Assembly: GCA_009663005.1 (NCBI GenBank)
Contig: VIGQ01002183.1
Span: 1-27,500, forward strand
DNA length: 27,500 nt
Source of the DNA: Actinidia chinensis
Taxonomy: Eukaryota; Streptophyta; Magnoliopsida; Ericales; Actinidiaceae
Direction of reading: 5' to 3'
The position numbers and the translations under genes were made by a program. Under the pieces are notes generated by a model. It did no database searches and had not been told where the DNA came from. It worked only from the letters and a program-made list of their open reading frames with translations. Below are positions 1-11,385 of this stretch, piece after piece; positions within the stretch are counted from its first letter, which is position 1; every line of letters starts with the position of its first letter.

Positions 1-1
1 G

Positions 2-875
2 GAATCACCAACCACTACCTCCATTCAATATCGGAATGAAAGCAAGGATGACGGAAGCTTGAGTAAGCTCCGACACATACTTGACCACGATTCAAGAGCT
101 GCACCGATTGGCATTAAACTGGACGGTACGAACAACGCCCTCTGGTCCAAGTCATCGAGATGTAGTCCTCAGGCAAGGATAAACGCGTTACTATTAAGGG
201 AGATCTCCTTCAGCCCACAACAAGACTCGCCTTTTCATATAGAGGGGACGAGAATGCATATGTGAAGGGATGGTTGATTAATCGATGGACCATCCCTTAT
301 TGGACAACTTTATTCGACTTCCAACGGCCAAAGCAAGTCTGGGATGCAATTGCAACTACTTACTTCGATGGAGTGATACAACCCATATTTATGACTTCGG
401 CGAAGAGTGGCGGGATCAAGTAGGGTGGTGGCTCGTAGAGAAAATACTACAATGATCTCTAAGGTCTATGGCGGCAGATCGATTTTTGCTCCCAATCCCA
501 GGCATGTTCAGCACCAACATTAACATATGATCCAAGAGGATTGGGTATATATCTTTTTTTGATGGTTTGAATGATAAACTTGATAATATTAGAAGTGATG
601 TGTTGCCCAGCTTAAACCATTCTATGTTGAACAAGCATATTTGCCCACGTCGCCAGAGAAGCTGTTCTCAGGCAGTAATTGATAACCATGCTGTGAAGAC
701 ACGACTGGGGCGTGTGGCCTCACGAAGTCTCAAACTAGGACACTCCACTCCGCCAACTCTCGGTCACTAAATGGAAAGTACCAATTCAACCTAAGTCAAA
801 AAGGGTCCATAGATGGGATAAAATGCTCTCATTGTTGGAAATTTGAAACATACTAGGATACGTGCTTCAACTTAC
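2..875 (+). pseudogene. Copia gag remnant (broken)
   Basis: The frame starting at base 2 is open from the window edge and reads the copia gag N-terminal signature IGIKLDGTNNALWS near 107-150. A second block, GWLINRWTIPYWTTLFD, follows at about 267-320, with PKQVWDAIATTYFDGV at about 327-375. A third block, FFDGLNDKLDNIRSDVLPS, lies at about 555-612. These are typical of the plant copia gag capsid region (UBN2/DUF4219 type). A decayed CCHC zinc knuckle (KCSHCWKF...DTCF) sits at about 820-875, with the usual Gly and His positions altered. The blocks lie in different frames, so at least three frame changes or stops interrupt the gene. Confidence 0.88.
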
Positions 876-1079
876 AGGCCTACCTGGATTGGTGGCATGA
901 GTTCAAGCAAACAAGGCGATAATATGGAGCAGGAAAGATGGTGGACAAGAATGCAATGAAGCAGCACTGGCCAGGACCGCAATAGTCTTGCGAGCCCAAT
1001 TATCCCTTATCCGCTGCCGAAACAGTTGATGTGAATGCAGGTATGGTTTTTCTTGCGGACAAACTCCACTAAATCTTTA

Positions 1080-4000
1080 CTGATTGGATCCTTGATTTCA
1101 GCGAGCAACAACACCACAGGACAATGATGCCAGTGATTTTCAAAACGATCCTTCTCCATCGACGTACTGCATATTCATGACTAATGGGGACATATCTCTG
1201 CCGTAAAAGGGGTGGTACAGTGAGAATATCACCAGCCCTTCCTTGACCAACACCCTTCTAGTACCATCATCCCTATCACATAATTATTGTCAGTGAGCCA
1301 AGTCCAAAAGAGTTAAATTGTGTTGTTCTAATATTTCTATATTTTGTCTTATTCAGGGTATTTCTCACAAGGAGATCATTGGCATGGTAATAAAAGGGGC
1401 TCTAATATATGGAAGATTTTGGCTTTGGTCGAGCTAATCATGGAGTAGTATTAGTGATCGAAACAAAGAGAAACATTTGGTTCTGGCATTGTCGGTTAGG
1501 ACAGTTCGTCCATTTGGTTTCTCAAACATGTTTTTCCTACTTATTTTCAGGTTGTCGGATTTGTATGTGAACTGCGAGACATGCAATTTTAGCAAAAAGT
1601 CATCGTGTACTTATCCCTGAGTTTGAATAAAAGTCAGATACCTTTTGAGCTGATCCTTCAATGTGTGGGGGTCCACTCCCAAAACTACTGTGTCTAGGAT
1701 GCGATGGTTGTGATTGTGTGGATGATTGTACTCGGAGACATGGTGTATCTGATGAAAAATAAATGAAGTTTCTTCACTTTTCGCTCATTTCATAAGATGG
1801 TTAAAACCTAGTTCTCTGATATGATTCGCATACTTCGCTCTGATAATGGCGGAGAGATGTGAATAAAGAATTCCACAATTATTTCACCCACCACGCTTGC
1901 TTCATGAAACTTCTTGCCATCAGACACCGCAACAGAATGGTTATTGCCGCGAGAAAAATAGACATATCTTGGAGAATGACTCGCGCACTTCTCCTTGACC
2001 TAGTGTACATACTCATTTTTGGACCGATGCTGTCACTTCAGAGGTTCACCTTTTAAACCGAATGCACTTCTAAAGATCTTAAGCCTTCAGACTCTCTCCA
2101 GGCTCCTCCTCTGCCCTTTTCTCTACCTACGGCCTTAATGCCCCTTCCATCTCGAGTCTTGTTACGTGCTTTGTTCACTTACACAAGATTAGCGCACCAC
2201 TTGACCCTGGCTAAGTTCGATGTTTGTTTTTGGGATATGCGTCCACATTAAAAAGGATACCGAGTGCTATGATCCTGATAAACATGCTACCAGTGACAAG
2301 GGATGTCACTTTCTGGAATGGAGAATTTTTCTTTCTACCACATCCACTTTCCTTTTCAAGTGGTCTAGAGTGAAGGGTTGAATTGGCGAGGTATGACTGG
2401 CTAGGATTTGAGCGCCTATTGTTTTTATACCTTATGCCAGAGATTGGTGTTAATACATCAGGGAACTGAGGAGACCAGTGATAAAAACCACTGAGAAGCA
2501 GTAGACTTGAAGTAGAAGCAGTAGTAAGTAGCAGTACCCCCGCTCACCCCACAATACCATAGACCCATCTCCTGAGAATACTCCTGAGGTAAACTCCTAA
2601 ACTCTCCAAGTACACCTCCATTATCTAACGATATTCTTGTGGGGATATAAGTTACCATACAGGCCATAACAGAGGCAAGCCTCCAGACAGATACTCTCTT
2701 GAAATTGAAGGCTAGAGTCGAAGTACCCAATTGCCAACTATGTATATACGAAAGGCTTCCTGAACCTTCAAGGATTTCCCAGAGAACTCTCTTCATGTCA
2801 AATTCCGCGAGTGGATGATGAAACGATGACCAAATCCTAAATGGGTCCAAGCTATGAAGGAGGAGATGGAGGTGCATTGAAAATAAGCTTGGATCTTGTC
2901 ACTCTACTTGAAGGGCAGAAGTCAGTAGCGGTGCAAGTGGGTGTTTTCGATTAATATAGGACCAGATGGTACAGTTGAGAGGTACAAGGCCACGGGGGGG
3001 GGACTTGTAGCAAAGGGATTCATGCCGACTATAGAAATTGACTATCAGGAGACTTTCTCACCGCTAGCAACCACCTAAATACGGGGAGAGAGTGATTGTT
3101 GTCACTTGCCAGCAAATCTTGATTGACCTTTACAACAGTCGATGTGAAGAATTGCTTTCTGCATGGTGATCTAAAAGAAGAGGATTTATAGGGATATTCC
3201 TCCAGGTATGGAGCTAACACAGAAGGCAACGTGGTTGCAAATTGCAAAGAACTTATACTACCTAAACAATCGCTCGAGACTGGTTGCGGAGATTCAGTAC
3301 AACATGAGGAAGTATGAGTTCCAGCAAAGTAACTCTGATCACAATTGTTCTTGAAATACAACAGGTAAAGTGATTGCGTTGATAGTCTATGTAGATGATA
3401 TGATTATCATCGGAGATATTCAGAGGAATAGCGAAGACTCACGAGCAGTTGGCATCTGAGTTTGAAATGAAGATATAGGAAGACTCAATAATTTTTGGGA
3501 ATGAAGTCACTAGTACAAGAAAGGGAATTATTCCTATCTCAGAGAAAATAATATACTAGCCTTTTAACAGAGGTTGGATTGATAGATTGTAAGCTGCAAA
3601 TACTCCAATAATTCCAAACACAAACTTGGGGAATATTCAACTAAGTACCGACAGATAAAGGGAGATTACCAAAAGACTGGTAGGCAAGCTTATTTATCTT
3701 TCTCCACAATACGACCTGATATTGCGTATGCCGTAAGTGTGTAAGCCAATTTTATGCACTGTCCGAGTGAAGATTCATATAGAGTGCCAGCATACAGATT
3801 TTAAGATATCTAAAGTCCTCCCTTCGAAAGGGGCTCATGGTCTCAAAGAACGATCACCTAAGAGTAGGAAGGAATACAGACGCAGATTGGGCAGGGAACA
3901 TCATGGATCAAAAATCCACTCATGCTACTTCACCTTGTTGGAGGAAACTTGGTTACTTGGCAGAGCAAGAAACAGAAGGTAGTTGCATTATCTAAGGCTG

Positions 4001-4335
4001 AAGCATGAGGTTTCAGAAATGGCTAAAGGCTGTGTGAATTATGTGGCTTAGAAGACTGTAACATAAATTGTTTTGCTCCAAACTCTGAGATAATTGTTTG
4101 TGATAATAAAACACATGATATCTCCCAAACCCTGTACAGACATGATCGAACGAAGCAGGTGAAGTAGATCACATTTCATCAAACAAAATCTTGATCTACA
4201 GATCATCCGGTTTCCTTTTTGTGAATCTGAAGACCCAACTAGCAGATATTCTTATGATGCAGTGTTGGCAGTAAAATATTCTACAAATCACTAGAGCAAT
4301 TAGGACTCATTGATATATACGTACAACTGAGGGGG
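1080..4335 (+). pseudogene. Copia pol remnant: protease, integrase, RT, RNase H (broken)
   Basis: A degraded protease core (DWILDFSEQQHH, where copia proteins have W-I-x-D-S-G-A-x-x-H-M) is at about 1083-1118. The pre-integrase/zinc region reads NIWFWHCRLG at about 1465-1495. The integrase tail HQTPQQNG...REKNRHILEN is at about 1920-1980. The reverse-transcriptase entry block GPDGTVERYKA...LVAKGF lies at about 2960-3025, followed by YQETFSPLA to about 3070. The catalytic box IVYVDDMIIIGD is intact at about 3382-3417. RNase H begins with DADWAGNIMDQKST at about 3873-3920. The C-terminal tail, ending LEQLGLIDIYVQL, runs to about 4330. Stops and small indels separate nearly all blocks, so it is non-coding as assembled. 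Confidence 0.92.
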
Positions 4336-4337
4336 AG
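4329..4337 (+). promoter_or_regulatory. Polypurine tract
   Basis: GAGGGGGAG lies immediately before TGTTGG and just after the end of the RNase H reading frame. This is the usual place and sequence for the plus-strand primer of plant copia elements. It fixes the start of the 3' LTR. Confidence 0.85.
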
Positions 4338-4579
4338 TGTTGGTGTGAGTTGTGCTTGAGCTTTTTAAAGGAAGATCACATAATGCAATCCCTTATTATG
4401 GGTCAACATTGGACGCACTGTTTTGTAAGCCGCCATGTAGACTCCATATTTTGTAGTTTCTATATAGCAGCTTTGCTTATATTATATCTACACTGACTTT
4501 GTAATCTTAAAAAGCAATAAATTATACTTTCTCTCATACAACAGTTTTCTTCATTTTCTAGGATAAAATGGTGTTTACA
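4338..4579 (+). repeat. 3' LTR of the plus-strand copia element (~242 bp)
   Basis: The segment begins TGTTGGTG directly after the polypurine tract. The best end I can see is TTTACA at 4574-4579, which gives TG...CA termini. It contains a TATATAG TATA-like box near 4463 and an AATAAA polyadenylation-type signal at 4516-4521, in the right order for U3 and R. The 3' boundary is inferred, because the 5' LTR is outside the window and cannot be compared. No target-site duplication can be tested. Confidence 0.7.
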
Positions 4580-4955
4580 AGGTTCCATCTATCATTTTAT
4601 GCTATATGGGCGTTTTATGCATTGTTTTATGGTAATCTTTGATTCAAAATATGCGTACTCGTGAAAGTTCAACAGACCATCCCATGCCCTAAGAGTCATT
4701 AGAACAGTTTTGGTCAAGTGCTTCAAAACGAGTGTTGATTGGACTATTTTCCAGTTTTGTGTATCATGCGCCATGAGGGGAGAGAAAAAGAAAATAGAAA
4801 AGTTTTTCAGTGCAGTCTCGCTTCTATGGAGGCTGTGAGTGTCTTTAGTCATTGGTGAGCCCTACTCAAAGTGGCGGTGTTTTTCTTTTCTCATGGTAAC
4901 TTCTCGAGTCCTGGAGGTGAGCCTATAATTTTACTTCAAACGAAGTTGTTGATAC
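4580..4955. other. Intergenic, no feature seen
   Basis: Unremarkable flank downstream of the 3' LTR. Short open frames on both strands resemble no family I know. Confidence 0.5.
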
Positions 4956-4960
4956 TTCAA

Positions 4961-5086
4961 CCCACAATTGAAGACTGATCTAAATATTTAGTTATATGAC
5001 ACTAATTGAAGTGTTAAATATTTAACACTTTATATAATTGACCCATAATTGAAGACTGAATCTAAATATTTAACACTTTTATATAA
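4961..5086. repeat. Imperfect direct repeat with a 22-bp perfect palindrome
   Basis: Two near-identical ~30-bp copies (ATTGAAGACTGA..TCTAAATATTTA) start at 4961 and 5042. The stretch TAAATATTTAACACTTtATATA recurs at about 5014-5035 and 5062-5085. Between the copies, 5009-5030 is a perfect 22-base palindrome centred on AAATATTT. It may be part of a small repeat or a MITE remnant; no terminal repeats were found. Confidence 0.75.
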
Positions 5087-5100
5087 ACAATTAATATGAC

Positions 5101-5339
5101 ACATAACCACTCGGCCTCGTTTGTTTTGCCTTGATTGGACAAGTAGTCCCCGCTATTATCTTCGGACTACTTGCCCGAATATATTGTCGACTTAATCCAA
5201 CCACGCCTATTTGTTTGCTTTGGCAAAACTCTGGACAAAACTCCGAGTACACGTTGTGTCGAGTCATTACTAGTGAGTCATCGCGGGTCAACTCAGAAAC
5301 CAATTTGACCAGCCGCACAATCAAATTGAATCGAGCCAG
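5101..5339. other. Non-coding segment with a 10-bp inverted repeat
   Basis: CAAGTAGTCC (5140-5149) and GGACTACTTG (5164-5173) form a perfect stem with a 14-base loop. Just upstream, CTCGTTTGTTTT resembles the outer end of plant DNA transposons. A loosely matching GTGGTTTGTTTT occurs on the minus strand near 5744-5756. A ~650-bp inverted-terminal element spanning both is possible but weak. Confidence 0.35.
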
Positions 5340-5512
5340 GATTCAAACACCAATCGAGCACAAATCGAACACTAAATCGAACTCATTCGAGCACTGAATC
5401 GACCAAAAATCGAACACAATGGAAACCAGTCGCACAAAGTAGCAGAAATCGAACACAAATCGCACAATCGAACTCAATCGGCACAAATTGAACTTAAATC
5501 AACTCAAATCGC
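5340..5512 (+). repeat. Degenerate minisatellite, unit about 10-12 bp (consensus AAATCGAACAC)
   Basis: About a dozen diverged copies of AAATCGAACAC / AATCGAGCAC / AATCGAACTC follow one another with spacing of about 9-13 bases. Reading frames through this stretch are low-complexity by-products and are not called as genes. Confidence 0.8.
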
Positions 5513-5582
5513 ATCATCATCATCGTTGTCGTCGGGAGGATGTGTTGTTTAGTCATCTCGAGTCGTCGACGTCGTCGTCGGG
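5511..5582. repeat. CAT and GTC trinucleotide clusters
   Basis: CATCATCATCAT is followed by GTTGTCGTCGGGAGGATG, and 30 bases later by GTCGTCGACGTCGTCGTCGGGAG. The duplicated GTCGTCGGGAG end suggests a small duplication. It directly abuts the minisatellite. Confidence 0.7.
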
Positions 5583-6660
5583 AGAAGAGAGGGTCCAATG
5601 GTTGGGTGGGAATTAACGATTTCATCTCTGAGTTTGTCGGCCTTAGTCCCCGGACTAATGCCCCCAGCCTCCCCCCTAAACAGAATTTCCACATTGTGGG
5701 ACTCGTCTTCCTCTCGACTACATGTCCGGAGCCATTTTCTAATAAAACAAACCACGACTGGACTGGATTCATTGTCCAGTCCCTCTTATTCTGGGTAAAC
5801 ACACATGGCCTATTTGCTCATTAAAAGCCTGAGCATTAGGTCCATATGTTATATGGCTGAAGTCTTTATTGTAAAGGTTTGCTTGGATATTTTTTTGAAT
5901 CCTTAGACAAACTAAAAGTTTCTTATTTGATTTTGATTTGCATGTCCTCAATCCTCCCCTTCCAACCATGCAAAATCTTTGTGGTAGAGGAGTTGATAAT
6001 AGGAATTAAGGAAAAATTGTGTTTTTTGCAATATACCTCCTGTCATTTTCACACCAGGACACTAATCGTGGATGTTTTTCATCCTCTCCACAGTTACAAA
6101 ATGCAAAAGTCATTCCGGAACCCACAGGTAGCATGAAATTGAAAATAACTGTATTTTGTACATCCTAGATAGAAATAAACTAGGTAAACATATTATTGAT
6201 GTAATGACATTATTAACCTGGGCCTTTCACTTTTTTTATATGTTGACAAATACTCAAAAAGGTGTGCATAAACTGTTCACACAGACATTTTTACTGTCTC
6301 TTGATGCTTAGTAGTAGTTTCCCTCGTTTATTTGTACCTTCACATCAACGTGATTCATTTGTGCTTGATCTGTCTGAGGTAGAGAGCTACTTAAACGGAG
6401 CTACTAACCAAATTCTTCGCTCTTTTGGCCACTCATATAATACTTTTTTACTGATTCCCCCCGACATTTCAATCGACTTTTAGAATGAGAAAAGCAACAG
6501 ACTAACTCCAAGTAGTGTAGTTTTTAGTTTTTTTTTGGTAGGATCTTTTAGTTCAACTGGAAAACCGCTGCCAAAAAGAAGTCTCTCTCTCCCTTTGGCA
6601 TTTGAAACGGTTGAAATATTGGAGTTGCATATGACAAAAGATCTAACCTTTTTTTCCAGG
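5583..6660. other. Intergenic, no gene seen
   Basis: There are small hairpins: TTAGTCC/GGACTAA at 5643-5658 and GGACTGGA/TCCAGTCC at 5760-5782. Otherwise it is AT-rich sequence without recognisable coding blocks on either strand. Confidence 0.5.
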
Positions 6661-6890
6661 TGTAGAAATTTTAGGCCCCGTTTTTAATATATAGGACTCG
6701 CCCGCGTTTGGAGGCATGAATTACCCATTCTTGGTGTAATCGGTTCTCACTGGAGATGGTAATTTGCTTTTGTTATGGGGGTAAATGACGAATAGTTTTA
6801 AACATATACCATGCCGCTTATCTCCAAAAACTGTGAATGACGGCAATGAATGATGATTCCAATAGCATCAGAACGGAGTCGGCTTAGAGT
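6661..6890. mobile_element. Possible degraded MITE
   Basis: TTAGGCCCCGTTT near 6671 and, on the minus strand at the other end, a CTCCGTTCTGATGCTATTGG-type sequence near 6850-6880 look like eroded terminal inverted repeats of the CCGTTTGG class. The match is loose and no target-site duplication is convincing. Confidence 0.25.
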
Positions 6891-7536
6891 GTGTTTGGGA
6901 GTTCTGATAATGAATCTGTAGATAAGATATATTCTTCCACAATAGAGGATTAAAAAGATTTCCTAGCTTCGCTACCCTAGTCTACATGGATAATGGGGTC
7001 CTCATCTTAACCAATCAATATAATGGTTGGAGTACCTACTCTGCCAATAGATTAAATACACACTTCGCAAATTAGAGTATGTTGATTTTCATGTTAATTA
7101 AATATTTAGGGTCGTTGATGTCACTTGACAAATTACATGGTCTTCAGAATATCCGTAACCTTCTAACTATGTAAGCTTAAGCTGATGTTGTTTTCCTATC
7201 AATGGGCATATCTCATTGGATTAGATATGTTGGCATATATACGGGATAAAATAACCAGTCCTAAACATGGTAGAAGTGGTATGTTGGCCAAGTCCTTAAG
7301 GAACCCAATCACACGCCTAAGCTGTCTAAGGTCCGTAGGTAATGTTTTGTTTTGTTGCAGTTCCTATAAATCACCTTCTTGGGACACTTGCTTTAATTTG
7401 TTGTTTTCGTCAGGTCCCCTCTCTCCTCTCCTTTGATCGAGTACGAGTACTGGGTGCAGGTACCACATCTTGGGTCTCCATTTTACACTGTTGCTTTCTT
7501 ATTTTTTCTCCCACCATGAACTTTGTTTTTCTCTTC
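6891..7536. other. Intergenic flank of the minus-strand copia element
   Basis: AT-rich sequence with no coding similarity recognised. GTGTGTTTGGGAG near 6890-6905 could be the end of another small transposon, but I found no partner. Confidence 0.45.
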
Positions 7537-8050
7537 TGTTATTAACGTGAGAAAAAATTTAGAATATGCAACTCTAACCTAATTTTATTCTCAGAAGAAT
7601 CACTCAAAATTGGAGATACACAAAAGACTTATTAAACTGAAAAAATTACAAGAAAACTCTCAACTTTCGTCGCCACACACTCAACACTCAACACTCAACA
7701 CTCAACACTCAACTTATATAAAGACTTTTAGTCTTATTTAGTTATTCATTCACCTCCTTGGATGATTTTACAGTTTGAGACTTTGGGTATTAATAGCAAG
7801 CTATATCAATACACACCACACATTTATTTAAAAACTAATTAATTTCTACTACACAAATAATAAAAGGCTAATTAATTTGTATCCACACAAGGGCTTTGCA
7901 ACAAACTTGCACACACATGTCTATTATATGTTTTAGAAGTTTCTTATGGGCTTCAACAAATTTCTTGAATAGGAATTGGGTTTATCATTGGACTTGGACA
8001 TTTGTATGAAGCTTGGATTGAACTTTTGGCCTGTGACATTGATCTTAACA
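7537..8050 (-). repeat. 3' LTR of the minus-strand copia element
   Basis: It matches 11516-12020 along its length. On the minus strand it starts TGTTAAGATC at 8050. The other end is placed at TGTTATTAACG (7537 on the plus strand) by alignment with TGTTTGGGG of the other LTR, but that end is poorly conserved. It carries a tandem TCAACAC expansion at 7681-7713 that is much shorter in the sister LTR. A TATATA box is at 7715-7720 on the minus strand. Confidence 0.88.
7681..7713. repeat. Tandem heptamer (TCAACAC), about 4.7 copies
   Basis: Perfect TCAACAC units lie just 3' (plus strand left) of the LTR TATA box. The sister LTR has only two or three diverged units at about 11672-11694. Confidence 0.9.
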
Positions 8051-8062
8051 CGCCCACATCAA
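8051..8062 (-). promoter_or_regulatory. Polypurine-like tract, degraded
   Basis: On the minus strand ATTGATGTGGGCG abuts the TGTTAAG start of the 3' LTR. Its place is right for the plus-strand primer; copia elements usually have GTGGGAG here, so one base looks altered. Confidence 0.55.
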
Positions 8063-8089
8063 TGTCACTCTCATTCTCTGTTACTATGT

Positions 8090-10440
8090 CGAGCTTTCGA
8101 CGAAACATTTGAGCTTGCTCGGTACTAGACTTTTTGTGAACAAATCGCAAACTTGATCATCCGTCTTGACTGGTCTATCCAATTTCTTCTGGCCAGGAAA
8201 CTTTTTTTCTAATAAAATGATAGTGCACTTAACGGCTTATCTTGCCCATGAAAAATTCGATTCTCGGCCAAATGAATGCACGAAATGATTGTCACAGTTT
8301 ATAACGGAACTACATAATCTACAGTGCATGTGTAGATATTCATAGCTGTCTCAACCATGTACTTTCTGGAGCTGCCATTGTCGCTGCTCGATTTACCGGA
8401 TTAGTGTTGATAAAATGAACCGTCGGTTGTCTCTTGCTTACCACCAAGAATTTATTCTGGAACCAAGCTTAAAACACGTACCCAGTTGTTGATCTCCTGG
8501 TGTCATGATCTCCTGCATAGTAGGTATCGCAGTATCCAATAACTTGAAGTCTTAACCTTTCTTGTACACAAAAGACATAGTCAATTGTATTTTTACATAT
8601 CTCAGTATTATTTGAACTTGCTTCCAATGAGGCTTCTTTGGATTTTACCATGTACGACTCATCACACTAACTGCATAAGACATGTCAGGTCGAGTTAATG
8701 TTAAATAAATTAGGTTGACCTACCAATTGTCGATTACATCGTCGCATCTTCCCAATCTTTCCTTCATGGGCACACATTTTGGCAATTGGTTCGCATCGGC
8801 GTCGAAATCGGCTTGCATTCAAGCATTCCGAACCTTTCAACAACTCTTTGGAAACATTTGTTGACAAAGAAATATTCCTTTTTGTGCGATCAAACTTAAA
8901 ACCAATGAAGTGCTTGAGGTATGTCCAAGTTCCTTGATCTGGAAATGGACTAATACATTCTCCTTCGTTCGAAGAATTTCTGCCTCATCATCACCGATGA
9001 TAAGTCATCTGCATACATTAGAATGATAGCTAGCTTCCTTCATTGTCTTTGACAAGCAGGCTGGAATTGCATGTGTTATTGAATAACACTTTGTCGTTAA
9101 AAATTCAGCAATCTTACTATTACCACGCCACCCTTGGTGCTTGTTTCAATCGTAGAGAGCTTCCATATCTTACATACATATTCAAGATGATTTTGGTTCT
9201 GGAACCCATTAATTGGATCAAAGTAGATCTCCGATCCAGTCTCCATAAAGAAAAGCATTCTTCCAACATCCATCGGCCATAAATCCAGTCTTTGTTGGCT
9301 GCAAGTGCAAGTAGGACTTCGTTTGTTGAAGTTTCTGTGCCACTGAACTAAACGTTTTCACTCATAGTATAGTCCGTACTATTCGAGAGGAAACCCACGA
9401 GGCTACCAATAGTGCCTTGTACCTCTCGATTGACCCATCTGGATGATGCTTTATCTGGTAAAATCACTTACGGATATGGGTTTCAAATTCTTTTGGCTTG
9501 ACACCAGACTCCCAAGTTTGATTTTGCTCAAGTGCACGATCTCTTCTTCATAGTTGTGATCCATCAGACTCTGCGATGCTTCTTAGAATGTATCAGGTTC
9601 TATTATAGTTGCTCTTCGACTATAGTTGCATGGCGTATTGGGATTTGGCCTTCGTGTCTTGTTGACCTCGGAGTTGAGATTCTGGACTTGATTCTTCTAT
9701 TTTAGTAGGCCCACCTTCTTCGTTTGGTTGTGATATACGCCAGTTTGCCAAGGATTTGAGCCCTCTTGTTCGACATCATCGCCTTTGAATCTCCTAATTC
9801 ATCTGATCTTGTGTATGGAGTTGAACAGTATGCTCCCCCATCTTTTGTTGGAGCTTGTTCCAAATTCTATAGAGTCTGGCAACACCTCTTTTCTAAGGAC
9901 CACAAGAAGATTACTCATCAAACACGTTACATCTCGTGAAGGGTAGCATCTTCCACTCATTGGATCGCAAACTTTTCACCCACTTCTCTGGATGTTCGTT
10001 TATCCACAAAGCTACATCTAACAGCTTTCTGTCAAACACTACTCCGTAAATGATAGGAAACAAATTAATAACATACACAGCCAAAATACTAGAAAATAGC
10101 TAAAATTTAAGTTTCAAGTCCACAATTTCTCAAAGGGTGATGACACATTCTACCTTGGTTGAGGAAGTCTGTGATTACCAAAGGCTGCAGTCCTAATAGC
10201 TTAAGGCCAAAACCTTCCCGGTACGTTCTTTGCATGTAACATACTTCGACAAACTTCTGCAAGATGCCCGGTTGCTTTCTCTCAGCTACATCATTTTGTG
10301 CGGTGTTGCACAAGTGTACTAATGACGTATTTGGCATTCCCTAAGATATTGAGGAACAAATTCGCTTATGTGTGTAGCTTATGTTATCACCACATCATAT
10401 GATGTGAGCAGCCCGAATTACGATCCACCGTCATTCTTGT
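8090..10440 (-). pseudogene. Copia pol remnant: protease, integrase, RT, RNase H (broken)
   Basis: On the minus strand, a protease core with SGCSHHM (canonical D-S-G-C-x-x-H-M, Asp replaced by Asn as read) lies at about 10430-10390. The integrase tail NDVAERKQ is at about 10300-10275. HHPDGSIERYKA, the start of reverse transcriptase, lies near 9440-9410. The catalytic box reads MYADDL at about 9018-9000. Later blocks include RFGMLECKPISTPM near 8830-8780, RPDMSYAVSV near 8695-8665, GYCDTYYAGDHDTRRSTTGYVF at about 8535-8469 (RNase H) and VCDLFTKSL near 8150-8120. Each block sits in its own short frame. As assembled no polyprotein can be made. Confidence 0.9.
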
Positions 10441-10584
10441 AGTCCATCTGTTTCGGTGTTGTACTGTGAGAGCTAAATTAATTTTTCTTCCTCCGTTAGC
10501 GGAATAACGCTTCGGATCCCAACCATCTTCGTTTATTCTCCTTAGAACTAGCAAAGGTAGCAGTATTACTTTCAATAGGCTTTT

Positions 10585-11385
10585 TCTTGATTCAAAATCT
10601 TCCCTGTGGCCCATCTTCCCGCAGTGTAACACTCGCCATCGAAAACTTTATACTAGTAAGCGATTCTTCGAAGCCCCCCTGGATGAGAGCCTCCCTTTCC
10701 ATAGGTGACTTTCACTGTCACCATCCTTTTAGATCACGATAGTTGTCAACGCTTGAAAGTACTCTAGTTTTGCTGGGTAGAGCGCTTCCTCCTCACCCTT
10801 ATCAACAAGACTCCTCCCATTTGGTAGCCATAGCTTCCTGACCTGCAAGCAAATTTCAAACTCAACAAGTGATGGTTGTGTCGGCCATCCCTGTATAGCG
10901 GCCCAACGAACCATTAATATTCGGGTCTCAAACCATGGATTACTTATCTCTTTATGCTGGTTTCACCAATAGAGGCTGTCGGATCTAACTCTGAAATTTC
11001 GCGGCATATCGCCTTTACCTTGTGAAAACTATTAGGCAATCCTCATGTCCACGTATGCGCCATTGTAGTTTAACTCGTTCTCGAGTATCATTATCTTTGA
11101 AAAGAGTTGTAACAAAAGTTCATGCTTTACTTTGGTGTTTTGGCATCCCGAATGTGCTCAAACATTTCTTCTCAATTGTGGTTTTAAGCAAACATCGCTT
11201 TGCCTGCTTTAAGTTTCCACTTCGCAAGATGCTAGTGGCAATTTCTTCGACCGCAGGTTGTGTAAATTCACAACAACAACCTCCCAAAGGTCCTGACCTT
11301 GTAGGTAAGACTCTATACATGTTGCCCACGTGTTGTAGTTTTTGTTGTTGAGCTTCTTGATCTCCAAACTACTTGAGGCACCCAT
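10585..11385 (-). pseudogene. Copia gag remnant (broken)
   Basis: A plausible gag start is the ATG at 11385-11383, giving MGASSSLEIKKLNNKNYNTW; the first 58 codons are open and match the plant copia gag N-terminus (KLNxxNYxTWxxxIxxYLQGQDLW). The next block, QPAVEEIATSILRSGNLKQA, is in another frame near 11265-11205. GWPTQPSLVEFE lies at about 10890-10855. The zinc knuckle begins LHCGKMGHRED near 10630-10595. Frame changes separate all four blocks. Confidence 0.88.

Larger units (their letters stand above)
1..4579 (+). mobile_element. Ty1/copia LTR retrotransposon, 5' truncated by window edge
   Basis: Translated fragments in all three plus frames line up in Ty1/copia order: gag, zinc knuckle, protease, integrase, reverse transcriptase, RNase H. 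Integrase before reverse transcriptase is the diagnostic copia order. A polypurine tract and a TG...CA-bounded LTR-like segment follow. The 5' LTR and primer-binding site are not in the window, because gag coding is already open at base 2. Frames change every few tens to hundreds of bases, so no full polyprotein can be read. The element is non-autonomous as written. Family assignment is secure; lineage within copia was not determined. Confidence 0.93.

Noticed and set aside
2458..2877. 139-codon minus-strand open frame
   Set aside because: It lies antisense to the copia pol remnant between integrase and reverse transcriptase. The plus strand carries the recognisable blocks, and the frame shows no known motif.
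5101..5800. A ~650-bp DNA transposon with CTCGTTTGTTTT ends
   Set aside because: The inverted match is only about 10 bases and interrupted, and no flanking duplication was found. Kept only as a remark.
5494..5824. Overlapping open frames on both strands (up to 102 codons)
   Set aside because: They come from trinucleotide and minisatellite sequence (Arg-rich from CGTCGT runs). Several overlapping frames are open at once, which is typical of composition and not of a gene.
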